The translations under genes were made by a program, and so were the position numbers. A stretch of 64,000 nt of DNA from Lysobacter avium. GTDB lineage: Bacteria; Pseudomonadota; Gammaproteobacteria; Xanthomonadales; Xanthomonadaceae. Below the pieces are notes generated by a model. The model was given only the letters and a program-made list of their open reading frames with translations. It searched no databases and had not been told where the DNA came from. Shown here piece by piece: positions 9,488 to 18,792 of the stretch. Position 1 is the stretch's first letter; each line of letters begins with the position of its first letter. Location of the stretch: the NCBI RefSeq assembly GCF_015209745.1, contig NZ_CP063657.1:2232001-2296000 (forward strand), written 5' to 3'.

Positions 9488-10432
9488 GTGGGCAAACGCG
9501 CACCGCTGTTGCGCCTGTATACGCACCCCACCTGCCTGGAACATCGACCCGGACCGGGGAACCCCGAAAGTCCTGCGCGCCTGGAGGCCGTGGTGGAAGC
9601 CATCTCCGCGCGTTGGCCCAACGAGCGGTGGCACCACGCGCCTGCGGCCACCCGCGAGCAGATCATGCGGGTGCATCGCGCTGATCTGGTCGCCCTGATA
9701 CTCGACAGCCGCTTCCAGGATGCCGACGACACACTCCATATCGATCCCGACACGGTGCTCGGCCCGGGCTCCGCGGACGCGGCACTGCACGCCGCCGGAG
9801 CAGGAATCCACGCGGTGGATGGTGTACTGGGCGGCCAGGCCCGACGTGCGTTCTGTGCGGTACGCCCGCCAGGCCACCATGCAACATCGATGCAGGCGAT
9901 GGGTTTCTGCCTGTTCAACAACATCGCCCTGGCCGCCGAACACGCGATCTGGGTCCACGGCTTGACCCGCGTCGCCATCGTTGACTTCGACGTGCACCAC
10001 GGCAACGGCACCGAGGCGATTTTTGCCGCGGATGCCCGCGTGCTCTATCTCTCCACGCATCAATCGCCCTTGTTTCCCGGCACCGGCGCAGCCGGCGACG
10101 TCGGCATCGGCAACGCGATCAATCGTCCCCTGGCGCCGCAGACCGGCAGCGGGGCGTTTCGCGGACTCTGGTCGGGCGACCTGCTGCCCGCACTGGCGGC
10201 GTTCCGCCCGCAGCTCGTCCTGGTATCGGCCGGGTTCGACGGCCATCGACGTGACCCGCTTGCCGACCTGCAGCTGGACGCGGACGATTTCGCCTGGTTG
10301 ACCGGTGAACTGCTAGCGATCGCCGAACGCCACGCCAGTGGGCACCTCGTCTCGATGCTGGAAGGTGGTTACGACCTGAAGGCGCTCCAGGAGTGCGCGA
10401 TTGCCCACGTCGACGCGCTGCTTGAAAACTGA
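9488..10432 (+). CDS. Histone deacetylase family (class II-like) amidohydrolase
   Basis: A 314-residue zinc amidohydrolase of the HDAC/acetylpolyamine/acetoin-utilization superfamily. Visible motifs are RPPGHHAT (paired catalytic histidines), GFCLFNN, IVDFDVHHGNGT (zinc-binding Asp and His) and VSAGFDGH (second zinc Asp), then EGGYD with the position of the transition-state residue. The natural bacterial substrate is not predictable; deacetylation of polyamines, acetoin-related or protein lysines is possible. I chose the GTG at 9488, six bases after the adenosyltransferase stop; an upstream GTG at 9455 would overlap that gene by 28 bases. The protein is cytoplasmic. Confidence 0.88.
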   Translation: MGKRAPLLRLYTHPTCLEHRPGPGNPESPARLEAVVEAISARWPNERWHHAPAATREQIMRVHRADLVALILDSRFQDADDTLHIDPDTVLGPGSADAALHAAGAGIHAVDGVLGGQARRAFCAVRPPGHHATSMQAMGFCLFNNIALAAEHAIWVHGLTRVAIVDFDVHHGNGTEAIFAADARVLYLSTHQSPLFPGTGAAGDVGIGNAINRPLAPQTGSGAFRGLWSGDLLPALAAFRPQLVLVSAGFDGHRRDPLADLQLDADDFAWLTGELLAIAERHASGHLVSMLEGGYDLKALQECAIAHVDALLEN

Positions 10433-10541
10433 AGACGGCGCAAACATGAACGCTGAACCAGTGCGGACCTGCACCGCGTCGTTGCCGCGCTCCGGGCGAT
10501 GCGGCAAGCTAGCGGCCGCTCCATGCCTACCGGATCGCCGC

Positions 10542-12902
10542 GTGCACAGTCGCTTCCCCCTGCTCCGTTTATCGATGTGCATTGCCCTGGCACTGCCGGC
10601 GTTCTCCGCGCGCGCCTCCGAAGACTGGAGTCTTTGTCCGCTGGAAGACGCCGTGCCGGCGTTTGACGATGCGCCGCAACCCGTCGGCATCGACGGTGCC
10701 CGCATCGATCAGCCCACCGACATCTCCGGCGATGCGCTCGACGCACGCGAGACCGACAACACCGTGTTCCAGGGCAATGTCGCATTGCGTCGCGGTGACC
10801 AGTTCCTTGGTACAGACCAGCTCAGCTACCGCAGCGATGACGGCACCTACGTGGCCGACGGCAGCGTCCGCTACCAGGACTCGGGCATGCGCATCGTCGC
10901 CGAGCGCGCGCACGGGGACCAGGACGCGGACACGCATACGATCGAAGACCTTCGCTACCAGCTGATCGAGCAGCGAGGCAACGGTGGCGCTGAGCGCATC
11001 GAGATCCAGGGTGACAGCGGCTCGCTGATCGGTTCGACCTACTCGACCTGTCCGCCCTCGCAGCGCAGCTGGGAGTTGCAGGCCAGGCGGATCGACTTCG
11101 ACACCGAGAAAGGCACCGGCGTCGCGCGCAATGCCGTCGTCCGCGTCGGCCGCGTGCCGATCCTCTACGTGCCATGGCTGATGTTCCCCATCGATGACGA
11201 GCGCCGCACCGGGCTGCTGTACCCGGCGGTGAAACTGTCCGGCCGCAACGGCTTCGACTGGCGCCAGCCGATCTACCTCAACCTGGCGCCCAACTACGAT
11301 GCCACCCTCACCCCGCGCTGGATGAGCAAGCGCGGGGTCCAGTTGGGAGGTGAATTCCGCTGGCTCTACGACGGTGGCAGCGGCGAGGTGTCCGGCGACT
11401 GGATGCCCAAGGACCGGCTGCCGGAAAACCAGCCGTATCGGTATCTGCAGGATGCCAACGGCCGGCCTATAGCCGGCGCCACGCTGCCGGGCGACGACCG
11501 CGGCCAGTTCCAGTTCCGCGGCGTACACCGGATCAATGGTCAGTGGCGCGCGCAGGCCAACCTGGGATGGGTCAGCGACACGCACTACCTGGAAGACTTC
11601 AGCAACACGCTGTACGGCCTGTCAACGTGGCAGATACGCAGCTCCATGGGCCTCTACGGCCGGGGCGCAAACTGGGATGCCGGGCTGATGGCAGACCACA
11701 ATCAGCTGGCCGACTACACCCTGAGCGAGAGAAACCTTCGCTACGACCGGCTGCCGCGGGCCTACTTCAACTGGTCCCAGCCCTTCGGCAACTGGTTCGA
11801 GGCCGGTGTGACCGCCGAGGCCGTCCGTTTCCGCCACGAAGTCCGCAACGAAGGCAGCCGCCTGGACGTCATGCCCTATGTGAGCATGCCGCTGGAGGGT
11901 TCCAGCTGGTATGCAACGCCGAAGATCGCCTGGCGCCACACCGCCTACGACCTCGACGACGCCCTTGCCGCGGCGAATGGCGGTGATGCCAGTCCCAGCC
12001 GCAGCCTGCCGATCGCCTCGCTGGACGCCGGGATGTTCTTCGACCGCAAGGTCAGCTTCGGCAAGGACACCTACACGCAGACGCTGGAACCGCGGATCTA
12101 TTACCTGAATGTGCCGTATCGCGACCAGAACGGCCTGCCGCGTTTCGATACCAATCCGATGACGTTCAGCTGGGGCCAGTTGTTCCGCGACAACCGCTAC
12201 ACCGGCCCGGATCGCCAGATCGACGCCAACCAGCTGACCACCGCCCTCACCACGCGCTTCATCAACGACGCCAACGGTCGCGAGCGCCTGTCGGCCAGCC
12301 TCGGCCAGATCCAGTATTTCGACGACAGCCGCGTGGTCGTGCCCGGTGAGACCGCCGTGGAGCAAGGCAAGTCGGCGTGGGTAGCCGACGTGGGCATCTC
12401 GCCCACCAGGCGCTGGAGCATCAACATGGCGTACCAGTGGGATCCCAAGTACCGCCGCCAGGACCTCGCCAGCGTCCGCACCCGCTACCTGGTTGGCGAC
12501 AAGGGCGTGGTCAACCTGGGCTACCGCTACCGCCGTGACCTGACCGAGCAGGTCGACTTCTCGTTCCTGTATCCGATCAACAATGCCTGGAGCGTGGTCG
12601 GCCGCTACTACTACGCGATCGACGACCGCAAACTGCTGGAATCCATCGCCGGCGTGCAATGGGAAAGCTGCTGCATGGCGGTCCGCTTCATTGCGCGCCG
12701 CTACGTGCGCGAGCGCAACGGCGACCTGGATGACTCGCTGCGGTTGGAATTCGAACTCAAGGGCCTGGGATCGGCGGGCCAGAAAACCGAGACGATTTTG
12801 AGCCGTGCTATCCTCGGTTACGATCGTGATGATCTCTATCTTGTGCCGCCTTCCTCTCTGGAAGACGACGATTTCGACAACTCCCTCGATCAAATTCCAT
12901 GA
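10542..12902 (+). CDS. lptD: LPS-assembly outer-membrane protein LptD
   Basis: LptD forms the outer-membrane barrel that, with LptE, inserts lipopolysaccharide into the outer leaflet. With the GTG start at 10542 the protein has 786 residues: a signal peptide ending near SARA, an OstA-like N-terminal domain (about 55-190) and a barrel to the C-terminus. The four disulfide cysteines are visible: Cys32 (SLCPL), Cys170 (STCPPSQ) and the pair Cys710-Cys711 (ESCCMAV), near E. coli 31, 173, 724 and 725. In-frame ATGs at 10446 and 10401 would add a long non-signal tail. It overlaps surA by ATGA. SurA is the chaperone needed to fold LptD. Confidence 0.93.
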   Translation: MHSRFPLLRLSMCIALALPAFSARASEDWSLCPLEDAVPAFDDAPQPVGIDGARIDQPTDISGDALDARETDNTVFQGNVALRRGDQFLGTDQLSYRSDDGTYVADGSVRYQDSGMRIVAERAHGDQDADTHTIEDLRYQLIEQRGNGGAERIEIQGDSGSLIGSTYSTCPPSQRSWELQARRIDFDTEKGTGVARNAVVRVGRVPILYVPWLMFPIDDERRTGLLYPAVKLSGRNGFDWRQPIYLNLAPNYDATLTPRWMSKRGVQLGGEFRWLYDGGSGEVSGDWMPKDRLPENQPYRYLQDANGRPIAGATLPGDDRGQFQFRGVHRINGQWRAQANLGWVSDTHYLEDFSNTLYGLSTWQIRSSMGLYGRGANWDAGLMADHNQLADYTLSERNLRYDRLPRAYFNWSQPFGNWFEAGVTAEAVRFRHEVRNEGSRLDVMPYVSMPLEGSSWYATPKIAWRHTAYDLDDALAAANGGDASPSRSLPIASLDAGMFFDRKVSFGKDTYTQTLEPRIYYLNVPYRDQNGLPRFDTNPMTFSWGQLFRDNRYTGPDRQIDANQLTTALTTRFINDANGRERLSASLGQIQYFDDSRVVVPGETAVEQGKSAWVADVGISPTRRWSINMAYQWDPKYRRQDLASVRTRYLVGDKGVVNLGYRYRRDLTEQVDFSFLYPINNAWSVVGRYYYAIDDRKLLESIAGVQWESCCMAVRFIARRYVRERNGDLDDSLRLEFELKGLGSAGQKTETILSRAILGYDRDDLYLVPPSSLEDDDFDNSLDQIP

Positions 12903-14248
12903 AGAAACTATTCGCGTCTCTCCTCGCCGGCGCGCTGCTGCTTGCGCCCGCATTCGCGCAACAGGTGGCTCCCATCGACGGCATCGCGGTGGTGGTTGAC
13001 GAGGACGTCATCCTGCAAAGCGAGCTCGACCGCGCGGTGGCCAACATCCGCGCCCAGTACGCCGGTCGCACCGAGCAACTGCCGCCACCGGAAGTGCTTG
13101 AGCGCCAGGTGGCCGAGCGTCTTGTCCTGCTCAAGCTGCAAGTCGCCCGTGCCAACAGCACCGGGGTGAAGGTCAGCAGCCAGGAAGTCGATCAGACCAT
13201 CGGCGCGATCGCCGCCCAGAACCAGGTCAGCGTCGACCAGCTCGCCGCGCAACTGGCGCGCGACGGAACCTCGCTGCCGCAGTTCCGCGAATCCATCCGT
13301 GACGAACTGCTGGTGCAGCGTTTGCGCCAGCGCTTGGCGCAGTCGCAGATTTCCGTCAGTGACGCCGAGGTCGATGCCGCGCTCGCCGCCCAGCAGGGCT
13401 CAGGCACGCAGTATCACCTGGCCCATATCCTGGTCGCGGTGCCCGAGGGCGCCACCCCGGAGCAGATCGCCACGGCCCAGTCCAAAATCGAAGGCGTGCA
13501 GGGGTTGATCAAGCGCGGCGAGATGGATTTCGCAGCCGCTGCGGTGCGTTATTCGGACAGTCCCAATGCGCTTGAGGGCGGCGATCTGGGCTGGCGCAGC
13601 AGCGACGAGATTCCGTCCGCGTTTGCCGACCTGGTGCGCGGCATGAGCCCGGGCCAGGTCACCGAGCCGATCCGCGGCCCGAGCGGGTTCCAGATGCTGC
13701 AGGTGGTCGAGAGCCGCGATGCATCCCAGGCCGCTCCGAGCATGGTCACCCAGTACAAGGCCAGCCACATCCTGATCCGTGTGGACGAGACCACCAGTGC
13801 GGCGGAAGCAAAAGCCAAGGCCGACACCCTGCACGCCCGCCTGCTCGGCGGCGCTGACTTCGCCGCGCTCGCGCGAGAGGAGTCACAGGACCCCAGCTCC
13901 CAGGCCCGCGGCGGTGACCTGGGCTGGTTTGCCCGCGACCAGTTCGGTCCAGACTTTGGCGGCGAAGTGGCCCAGCTCGACGACGGCGCGGTCTCCGCAC
14001 CGTTCCGTACCCAGGCGGGATGGCACATCGTCAAACGCGCCGGATCGCGCCAGAGCGACGTGGGCGATACATCCCAGCGCGACCAGGTCCGCGAGACGAT
14101 CGGCCGGCGCAAGCTGGAAGACGAATGGAACCGGTTCCTGCGCGAAATGCGCGGCGAGGCCTTCGTGGACTTCCGCAACGTCGCCGGTGCCGGCGACGCG
14201 AACGGCGACGCGGGCGAAGCGGGCACGACCGACGCCAACGGCAACTGA
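12899..14248 (+). CDS. surA: Periplasmic chaperone/peptidyl-prolyl isomerase SurA
   Basis: SurA escorts outer-membrane proteins through the periplasm. The 449-residue protein has a signal peptide (KKLFASLLAGALLLAPAFA), the SurA N-terminal core beginning APIDGIAVVVDEDVILQSEL, a first parvulin domain (about 175-275, entering with YHLAHILVAVPEG) and a second (about 283-387, entering with YKASHILIRVDE, with GGDLGWFARDQ). The tail after residue 425 is rich in Gly, Asp and Ala and is not typical. Its ATG overlaps the lptD stop, and pdxA begins at the base after its own stop. The order lptD-surA-pdxA-rsmA-apaG-apaH is the classic one. Confidence 0.96.
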   Translation: MKKLFASLLAGALLLAPAFAQQVAPIDGIAVVVDEDVILQSELDRAVANIRAQYAGRTEQLPPPEVLERQVAERLVLLKLQVARANSTGVKVSSQEVDQTIGAIAAQNQVSVDQLAAQLARDGTSLPQFRESIRDELLVQRLRQRLAQSQISVSDAEVDAALAAQQGSGTQYHLAHILVAVPEGATPEQIATAQSKIEGVQGLIKRGEMDFAAAAVRYSDSPNALEGGDLGWRSSDEIPSAFADLVRGMSPGQVTEPIRGPSGFQMLQVVESRDASQAAPSMVTQYKASHILIRVDETTSAAEAKAKADTLHARLLGGADFAALAREESQDPSSQARGGDLGWFARDQFGPDFGGEVAQLDDGAVSAPFRTQAGWHIVKRAGSRQSDVGDTSQRDQVRETIGRRKLEDEWNRFLREMRGEAFVDFRNVAGAGDANGDAGEAGTTDANGN

Positions 14249-15235
14249 TTGAACCAGCTCCGGCTCGCGCTGGTTCCGGGAGAACCGGCCGGCGTCGGTC
14301 CGGAGTTGTGCGTGCGGCTTGTGCAGTCGGCGCGCACCCACCGGCTGACCGCCTTCGGCGATCCGGAAACCCTGCAGGCTGCCGCCCATGCGCTCGATCT
14401 CCCCTTGCGCCTAGTCGCACCTGAAGACGATCAAGGCCGCGCCAGCGAGCTCGCCCTGCATGCCATTCCCAATGCCGTTGGCGTCGCCTTCGGCCGGCCC
14501 GATCCCGCCAACGCCCGTGCGGTGATCGATGCGCTGGAGACTGCTGCCAACGGTTGCCTGGGAGGCGATTTCCACGGTCTGGTAACCGGCCCGGTTCACA
14601 AGGCGGTGATCAACCAGGGCGGCATTGCCTACACCGGCACCACCGAGCTGCTGGCGACCCAGGCGCGCTGCAGCGTGGTGATGATGCTGGCCAATGAGAC
14701 GATGCGGGTGGCACTGGCCACCACCCACCTGCCCCTGCGCGACGTCGCCGATGCCATAACGCCGGGCGCGCTGGTCGCCACGCTGCGCACCCTGCATGCG
14801 GCGCTGCGAAGCGACTTCGGTATCGAGCGTCCGTGCATCGCCGTGCTGGGCCTGAATCCGCACGCAGGGGAAGCGGGTCATCTGGGCCAGGAAGAAATCG
14901 AGGTGATCGAACCGGTTCTTGCCTCGCTGCGCAGCGAGGGCATGGTACTGGAAGGTCCGCTGCCGGCGGACACCGCCTTTCTGCCCGCCCGTCTGCGCCA
15001 CTACGATGCCCTGCTGGCGATGTATCACGACCAGGGCTTGCCGGTGCTGAAGTTCAGCGGCTTCGAGCGGGCGGTCAATATCACCCTGGGACTGCCGTAC
15101 CCGCGCGTGGCCGTCGACCACGGCACGGCGCTGGACCTGGCCGGCAAAGGCAGCGCCGACCCGTCAAGCCTGATCGCCGCGATGGCCACGTGTGCACGCA
15201 TGGCACGCGCCCGCAGCGCCATAATGGCGCGATGA
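14249..15235 (+). CDS. pdxA: 4-hydroxythreonine-4-phosphate dehydrogenase PdxA
   Basis: PdxA oxidises 4-phosphohydroxy-L-threonine with NAD in pyridoxal-phosphate synthesis. The 328-residue protein (E. coli 329) begins NQLRLALVPGEPAGVGPEL and carries metal-ligand histidines in VTGPVHKAVINQGG, in YDALLAMYHDQGLPVLKF and in VDHGTALDLAGKGSADPSS. The start codon is TTG at 14249, immediately after the surA stop, which suggests translational coupling. Its TGA overlaps the rsmA ATG. Confidence 0.96.
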   Translation: MNQLRLALVPGEPAGVGPELCVRLVQSARTHRLTAFGDPETLQAAAHALDLPLRLVAPEDDQGRASELALHAIPNAVGVAFGRPDPANARAVIDALETAANGCLGGDFHGLVTGPVHKAVINQGGIAYTGTTELLATQARCSVVMMLANETMRVALATTHLPLRDVADAITPGALVATLRTLHAALRSDFGIERPCIAVLGLNPHAGEAGHLGQEEIEVIEPVLASLRSEGMVLEGPLPADTAFLPARLRHYDALLAMYHDQGLPVLKFSGFERAVNITLGLPYPRVAVDHGTALDLAGKGSADPSSLIAAMATCARMARARSAIMAR

Positions 15236-16098
15236 GTTCCCACAAAAGCACCGCCCGCCCGTTCGGCTCAGCCTTCTCGAGTCCGGCCAAGAAACACCTC
15301 GGCCAGAACTTCCTCCACGACCGCTCCGTCATCGACAGGATCGTGCAGGCGGTGAACCCGAAACCGGGCGACCGGCTGGTTGAAATCGGGCCGGGCCAGG
15401 GCGCGCTGACCTTTCCGCTGCTCGACCGCCATGGCCAGCTGACCGTCATCGAGTTCGATCGCGACCTCGTCGGGCCGCTGATCGAGATGGCCAAACAGCG
15501 CGGTCAGCTGGATGTCATCCATCGCGACGTGCTGCAGGTCGACTTCACCGCGCTGGCGGCCAGCAGTGACGCCGACAGCGATCCTGGCGCGGGAACGACG
15601 AACGCGCGCATCCGACTGGTCGGCAACCTGCCCTACAACCTGTCCTCGCCCATCCTCTTCCACGCCCTCGAGCACGCCGCTGCCATCACCGACATGGTCT
15701 TCATGCTGCAAAAGGAGGTGGTGGACCGGATGGCCGCGGGCCCGGGTAGCAAGGTGTACGGCCGGCTGAGTGTGATGCTGCAGGCCTACTGCACCGTCCA
15801 CCCACTGTTCATCGTCCCCCCGGGCGCCTTCCACCCGGTGCCCAAGGTGGACTCGGCCGTGGTGCGCCTCGTCCCGCGGCCCGCTACGGAGATTGGCGTG
15901 GCCGATCGCACGGTGTTCGCCAACGTGGTGCGTGACGCGTTCGGCCAGCGCCGCAAGACCCTGCGCAACGCCCTCTCGCGAATATGCGATACCGCGACGA
16001 TGGAGGCCGCCGGCATCTCGCCGCAGGCGCGCGCGGAGCAGATCCCGGTGGCGGATTTCGTCCGTCTGGCGAACTCGCTGACGGAACGGCCCGCCTGA
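15232..16098 (+). CDS. rsmA: 16S rRNA (A1518/A1519-N6)-dimethyltransferase RsmA (KsgA)
   Basis: RsmA dimethylates two adjacent adenosines near the 3' end of 16S rRNA late in small-subunit assembly. The 288-residue protein has the entry motif KKHLGQNFLHD, SAM motif I VEIGPGQGALT, the acidic motif VIEFDRDLV, and the catalytic motif IV NLPYNLSSPI, with PPGAFHPVPKVDSAVVRL further on. A short insertion rich in Asp and Ala (AASSDADSDPGAG) precedes motif IV. The ATG at 15232 overlaps the pdxA stop (ATGA), so upstream in-frame starts are discounted. Confidence 0.96.
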   Translation: MSSHKSTARPFGSAFSSPAKKHLGQNFLHDRSVIDRIVQAVNPKPGDRLVEIGPGQGALTFPLLDRHGQLTVIEFDRDLVGPLIEMAKQRGQLDVIHRDVLQVDFTALAASSDADSDPGAGTTNARIRLVGNLPYNLSSPILFHALEHAAAITDMVFMLQKEVVDRMAAGPGSKVYGRLSVMLQAYCTVHPLFIVPPGAFHPVPKVDSAVVRLVPRPATEIGVADRTVFANVVRDAFGQRRKTLRNALSRICDTATMEAAGISPQARAEQIPVADFVRLANSLTERPA

Positions 16099-16161
16099 CC
16101 AGTGCCGCGAACCGGTCGCAGACGCTCCCTTATGCTGCGGCCAGCCTCTACACTGTCTGAC

Positions 16162-16545
16162 ATGAAACACCGTACCGGCCCCGCCATCACGATCGATGTG
16201 ACCACGCGCTACCTGGATGAGCAATCCGAGCCTGCCAACGGCCACTTCCTGTTCGCCTATACGATCCGGATCGGCAACGCCGGCGATGAATCGGCGCAAC
16301 TGGTCTCGCGACGCTGGGTGATCACCGACGCCAACGGCAAGGTCGATCGGGTCGAGGGCGACGGCGTGGTGGGCGAGCAACCCTGGCTGCATCCCGGCGA
16401 AGGCTTCGAGTACACCTCCGGGGCGATGCTGGACACCGACCTGGGGACGATGGAAGGCAGCTACACAATGGTCACCGGTGATGGCACCCGCTTCGAGGTC
16501 CCGATCCCCGCGTTCACCCTGACCGTGCCGCGCACCCTTCACTGA
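16162..16545 (+). CDS. apaG: ApaG (Co2+/Mg2+ efflux-associated) protein
   Basis: A 127-residue single-domain beta-sandwich protein (E. coli ApaG 125). Recognisable blocks are FAYTIRIGNAGDESAQLVSR, WVITDANGKVDRVEGDGVVG and LHPGEGFEYTSGA. Its precise role is unsettled; in enterobacteria it is linked to Co2+ resistance and lies with apaH. I took the ATG at 16162; an upstream in-frame ATG at 16132 would add 10 residues of poor character. TACACT occurs just upstream and resembles a -10 box, but no -35 is evident. It precedes apaH by 13 bases. Confidence 0.93.
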   Translation: MKHRTGPAITIDVTTRYLDEQSEPANGHFLFAYTIRIGNAGDESAQLVSRRWVITDANGKVDRVEGDGVVGEQPWLHPGEGFEYTSGAMLDTDLGTMEGSYTMVTGDGTRFEVPIPAFTLTVPRTLH

Positions 16546-16558
16546 TGGCGGTTCCGGC

Positions 16559-17446
16559 ATGAGTGTCTGGGCCATCGGCGATCTGCAGGGCTGTTACGAC
16601 GAATTGCAGCGCCTGCTGGAGCGCATCGCCTTCGATCCGGCCAGTGACCGCCTGTGGTTTTGCGGCGACCTGGTAAATCGCGGTGGCCAATCGCTGGAAA
16701 CGCTGCGCCTGGTCCATTCCCTGCGCGCCAACTCCAGCGTCGTGCTGGGCAACCACGACCTGTCACTTCTGGCCATTGGTGAGCGCCGCGAGGAAGACCA
16801 GCGCAAGGTCAACGCCGACCTGCAGCGAGTGGTGTTCGCGCCCGATCGCGACGAGCTGCTGACGTGGTTGCGCATGCAGGAGATGGTGCACATCGACCGC
16901 GAGCTGGGCTGGATGATGATCCACGCCGGACTCGCGCCGAAATGGACCTCGCAGCTGGCCGAGAAGCACGGACGAGAGGTCGAGGCGGCCCTGCGTGGCG
17001 ACCAGTACCGGCAGTTGCTCAGGCACATGTACGGCGACGCCCCGGCGTGGAATCCGCGCCTGGGCGGGATCGATCGCCACCGCGCGATCATCAACCTGCT
17101 GACCCGCATGCGCTACTGCTCACCCAAGGGCCGGATCGCCTACGAGGAGAAAGGCGTCCCGGGTACCCAGCCCCCGGGCCTGTACCCCTGGTACGCAGTT
17201 CCCGGGCGCGTCGAGCGCGACCTCAAGATCGTCTGCGGGCACTGGTCGGCGCTGGACCTGTTCATCGGCCATGGCGTGCACGCGATCGACACCGGTGCCG
17301 TCTGGGGCGGCAAACTGACCGCGCTGCAGCTGGACACCGGCGAGTTGCGGGTCGTGCAGGTGCCCGGACGCGACAAGCCCGCACCACCGCCGAGGCCGCG
17401 TCATCGCTCACGACCGCAGCGTGCGCCGCAGACATCGCAGAAGTAG
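16559..17446 (+). CDS. apaH: Symmetrical bis(5'-nucleosyl)-tetraphosphatase ApaH
   Basis: ApaH splits Ap4A symmetrically into two ADP and also removes Np4 caps from RNA. The 295-residue metallophosphoesterase has the metal motifs AIGDLQGCYDEL, FCGDLVNRGG and VLGNHDLSLLAIG in order, plus MIHAGLAPKW and a late CGHWSALD. The last 20 residues are basic and Pro/Arg rich (PAPPPRPRHRSRPQR), which E. coli ApaH lacks. It ends the plus-strand cluster and is convergent with folA. Confidence 0.95.
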   Translation: MSVWAIGDLQGCYDELQRLLERIAFDPASDRLWFCGDLVNRGGQSLETLRLVHSLRANSSVVLGNHDLSLLAIGERREEDQRKVNADLQRVVFAPDRDELLTWLRMQEMVHIDRELGWMMIHAGLAPKWTSQLAEKHGREVEAALRGDQYRQLLRHMYGDAPAWNPRLGGIDRHRAIINLLTRMRYCSPKGRIAYEEKGVPGTQPPGLYPWYAVPGRVERDLKIVCGHWSALDLFIGHGVHAIDTGAVWGGKLTALQLDTGELRVVQVPGRDKPAPPPRPRHRSRPQRAPQTSQK

Positions 17447-17496
17447 GTCCGGCGGCGACGGCACGTCGAAGCATCGGAGCCACGGAATGCGCCGTC

Positions 17497-18000
17497 TCAG
17501 GGCTTGCGCACGTACTCTACGAGCTCGAACGCAAACCGGTGCCGCTCATCGGCCGGGTGTGACTCGCGCGAGGTGACGGTCCAGTTGTTCGCGTCGAAAG
17601 CCGGAAAGAACGCATCTGCATCTTCCACAGCCGTGTCGACGTGGGTCAGCTGCAGCTGCGTCGCGATCGGCAGGCACAGCGCGTAGACCTCGCCGCCGCC
17701 GATCACGCACAGCGCATCGGACCCTCCGCTTTCCGCTGCCGCGAGTGCCGCCTCCACGCTGTCGACCGCCTCCATGTCCGGGAAGGGGACGCGACCGCTG
17801 CGGGTCAATACCAGATTGCGCCGCCCGGGCAGCGCCCTGCCCAACGAGTCGGCGGTCTTGCGGCCCATCAGCAGTGTCTTGCCCAGGGTAAGCGCCTTGA
17901 AGCGTTGCAGATCGTCCGGCAGCCGCCAGGGCAGGTCATTGTCGCGCCCGATCGCGCCGTTGCGGTCCAGCGCCGCGACCAGCACCACCGGCGGGTTCAC
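17497..18000 (-). CDS. folA: Dihydrofolate reductase
   Basis: FolA reduces dihydrofolate to tetrahydrofolate with NADPH. The 167-residue protein shows [20 protein letters not shown], the active-site strand [13 protein letters not shown] (acidic residue Asp30 in the position of E. coli Asp27), [18 protein letters not shown] and the NADPH loop VIGGGEVYA. The GTG start at 18000 overlaps the thyA TGA (GTGA). ThyA produces the dihydrofolate that FolA recycles, so the coupling makes metabolic sense. Confidence 0.95.
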   Translation of the reverse strand: MNPPVVLVAALDRNGAIGRDNDLPWRLPDDLQRFKALTLGKTLLMGRKTADSLGRALPGRRNLVLTRSGRVPFPDMEAVDSVEAALAAAESGGSDALCVIGGGEVYALCLPIATQLQLTHVDTAVEDADAFFPAFDANNWTVTSRESHPADERHRFAFELVEYVRKP

Positions 18001-18791
18001 ACCGCCACCGGCGCCTTGATGGCGGGCAGCGGATCGTAGTCCTCGATGCTGATGTCATCGATGCTGAAGTCGAATATGCCGGTGACCTCCGGGTTGAGGC
18101 CAAGCCGCGGCAGTGCGCGCGGCTCCCGCGACAGCTGTTCGCGCGCCTGCTCGAAGTGGTTCGAGTACAGGTGCGCATCGCCCAGGGTGTAGACGAAGTC
18201 GCCGACCTCCAGCCCGCACACCTGCGCCACCATGTGGGTCAGCAGCGCGTAGCTGGCGATGTTGAAGGGCACGCCCAGGAAGATGTCGCCGCTGCGCTGG
18301 TACAGCTGGCAGCTGAGCCTGCCGTTGACCACGTAGAACTGGAACAGCGTGTGGCACGGCATCAACGCCATCTGCGGCAGCTCGGCGACATTCCACGCCG
18401 ACACGATCAGGCGCCGCGAGTCCGGATTGCGCCGGATCTCATCGACCACCCACTGGATCTGGTCGACCTCGATCCCGTCCGCTCCCGCCCAACGCCGCCA
18501 CTGCTTGCCGTACACCGGGCCGAGCTCGCCGGCCTCATCGGCCCATTCGTCCCAGATGCGCACCCGGTTCTCGCGCAGGTAGCCGATATTGGTATCGCCC
18601 TCCAGGAACCACAGAAGCTCATGGATGATCGAGCGCAGGTGCAGCTTCTTGGTCGTGACCAGCGGGAACCCGGCGGCAAGATCAAAGCGCATCTGCCAGC
18701 CGAACACGCTACGGGTGCCGGTGCCCGTGCGATCGGATTTTTCATCTCCGCGCTCGAGCACATGGCGCATCAGATCCAGATACTGGCGCAT
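17997..18791 (-). CDS. thyA: Thymidylate synthase
   Basis: ThyA methylates dUMP to dTMP with methylene-tetrahydrofolate. At 264 residues it equals the E. coli length. The catalytic cysteine is Cys146 in [12 protein letters not shown]; the phosphate-binding arginine ([11 protein letters not shown]), the folate region (YGKQWRRW) and the dUMP Asn motif ([12 protein letters not shown]) are all present. It lies one base after lgt and overlaps folA, making lgt-thyA-folA a likely operon, an order also found in E. coli for lgt-thyA. Confidence 0.97.
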   Translation of the reverse strand: MRQYLDLMRHVLERGDEKSDRTGTGTRSVFGWQMRFDLAAGFPLVTTKKLHLRSIIHELLWFLEGDTNIGYLRENRVRIWDEWADEAGELGPVYGKQWRRWAGADGIEVDQIQWVVDEIRRNPDSRRLIVSAWNVAELPQMALMPCHTLFQFYVVNGRLSCQLYQRSGDIFLGVPFNIASYALLTHMVAQVCGLEVGDFVYTLGDAHLYSNHFEQAREQLSREPRALPRLGLNPEVTGIFDFSIDDISIEDYDPLPAIKAPVAV

Positions 18792-18792
18792 C

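Noticed and set aside
17447..17496. Possible bidirectional terminator between apaH and folA
   Set aside because: GACGGC/GCCGTC arms are far apart with no T tract; not convincing.
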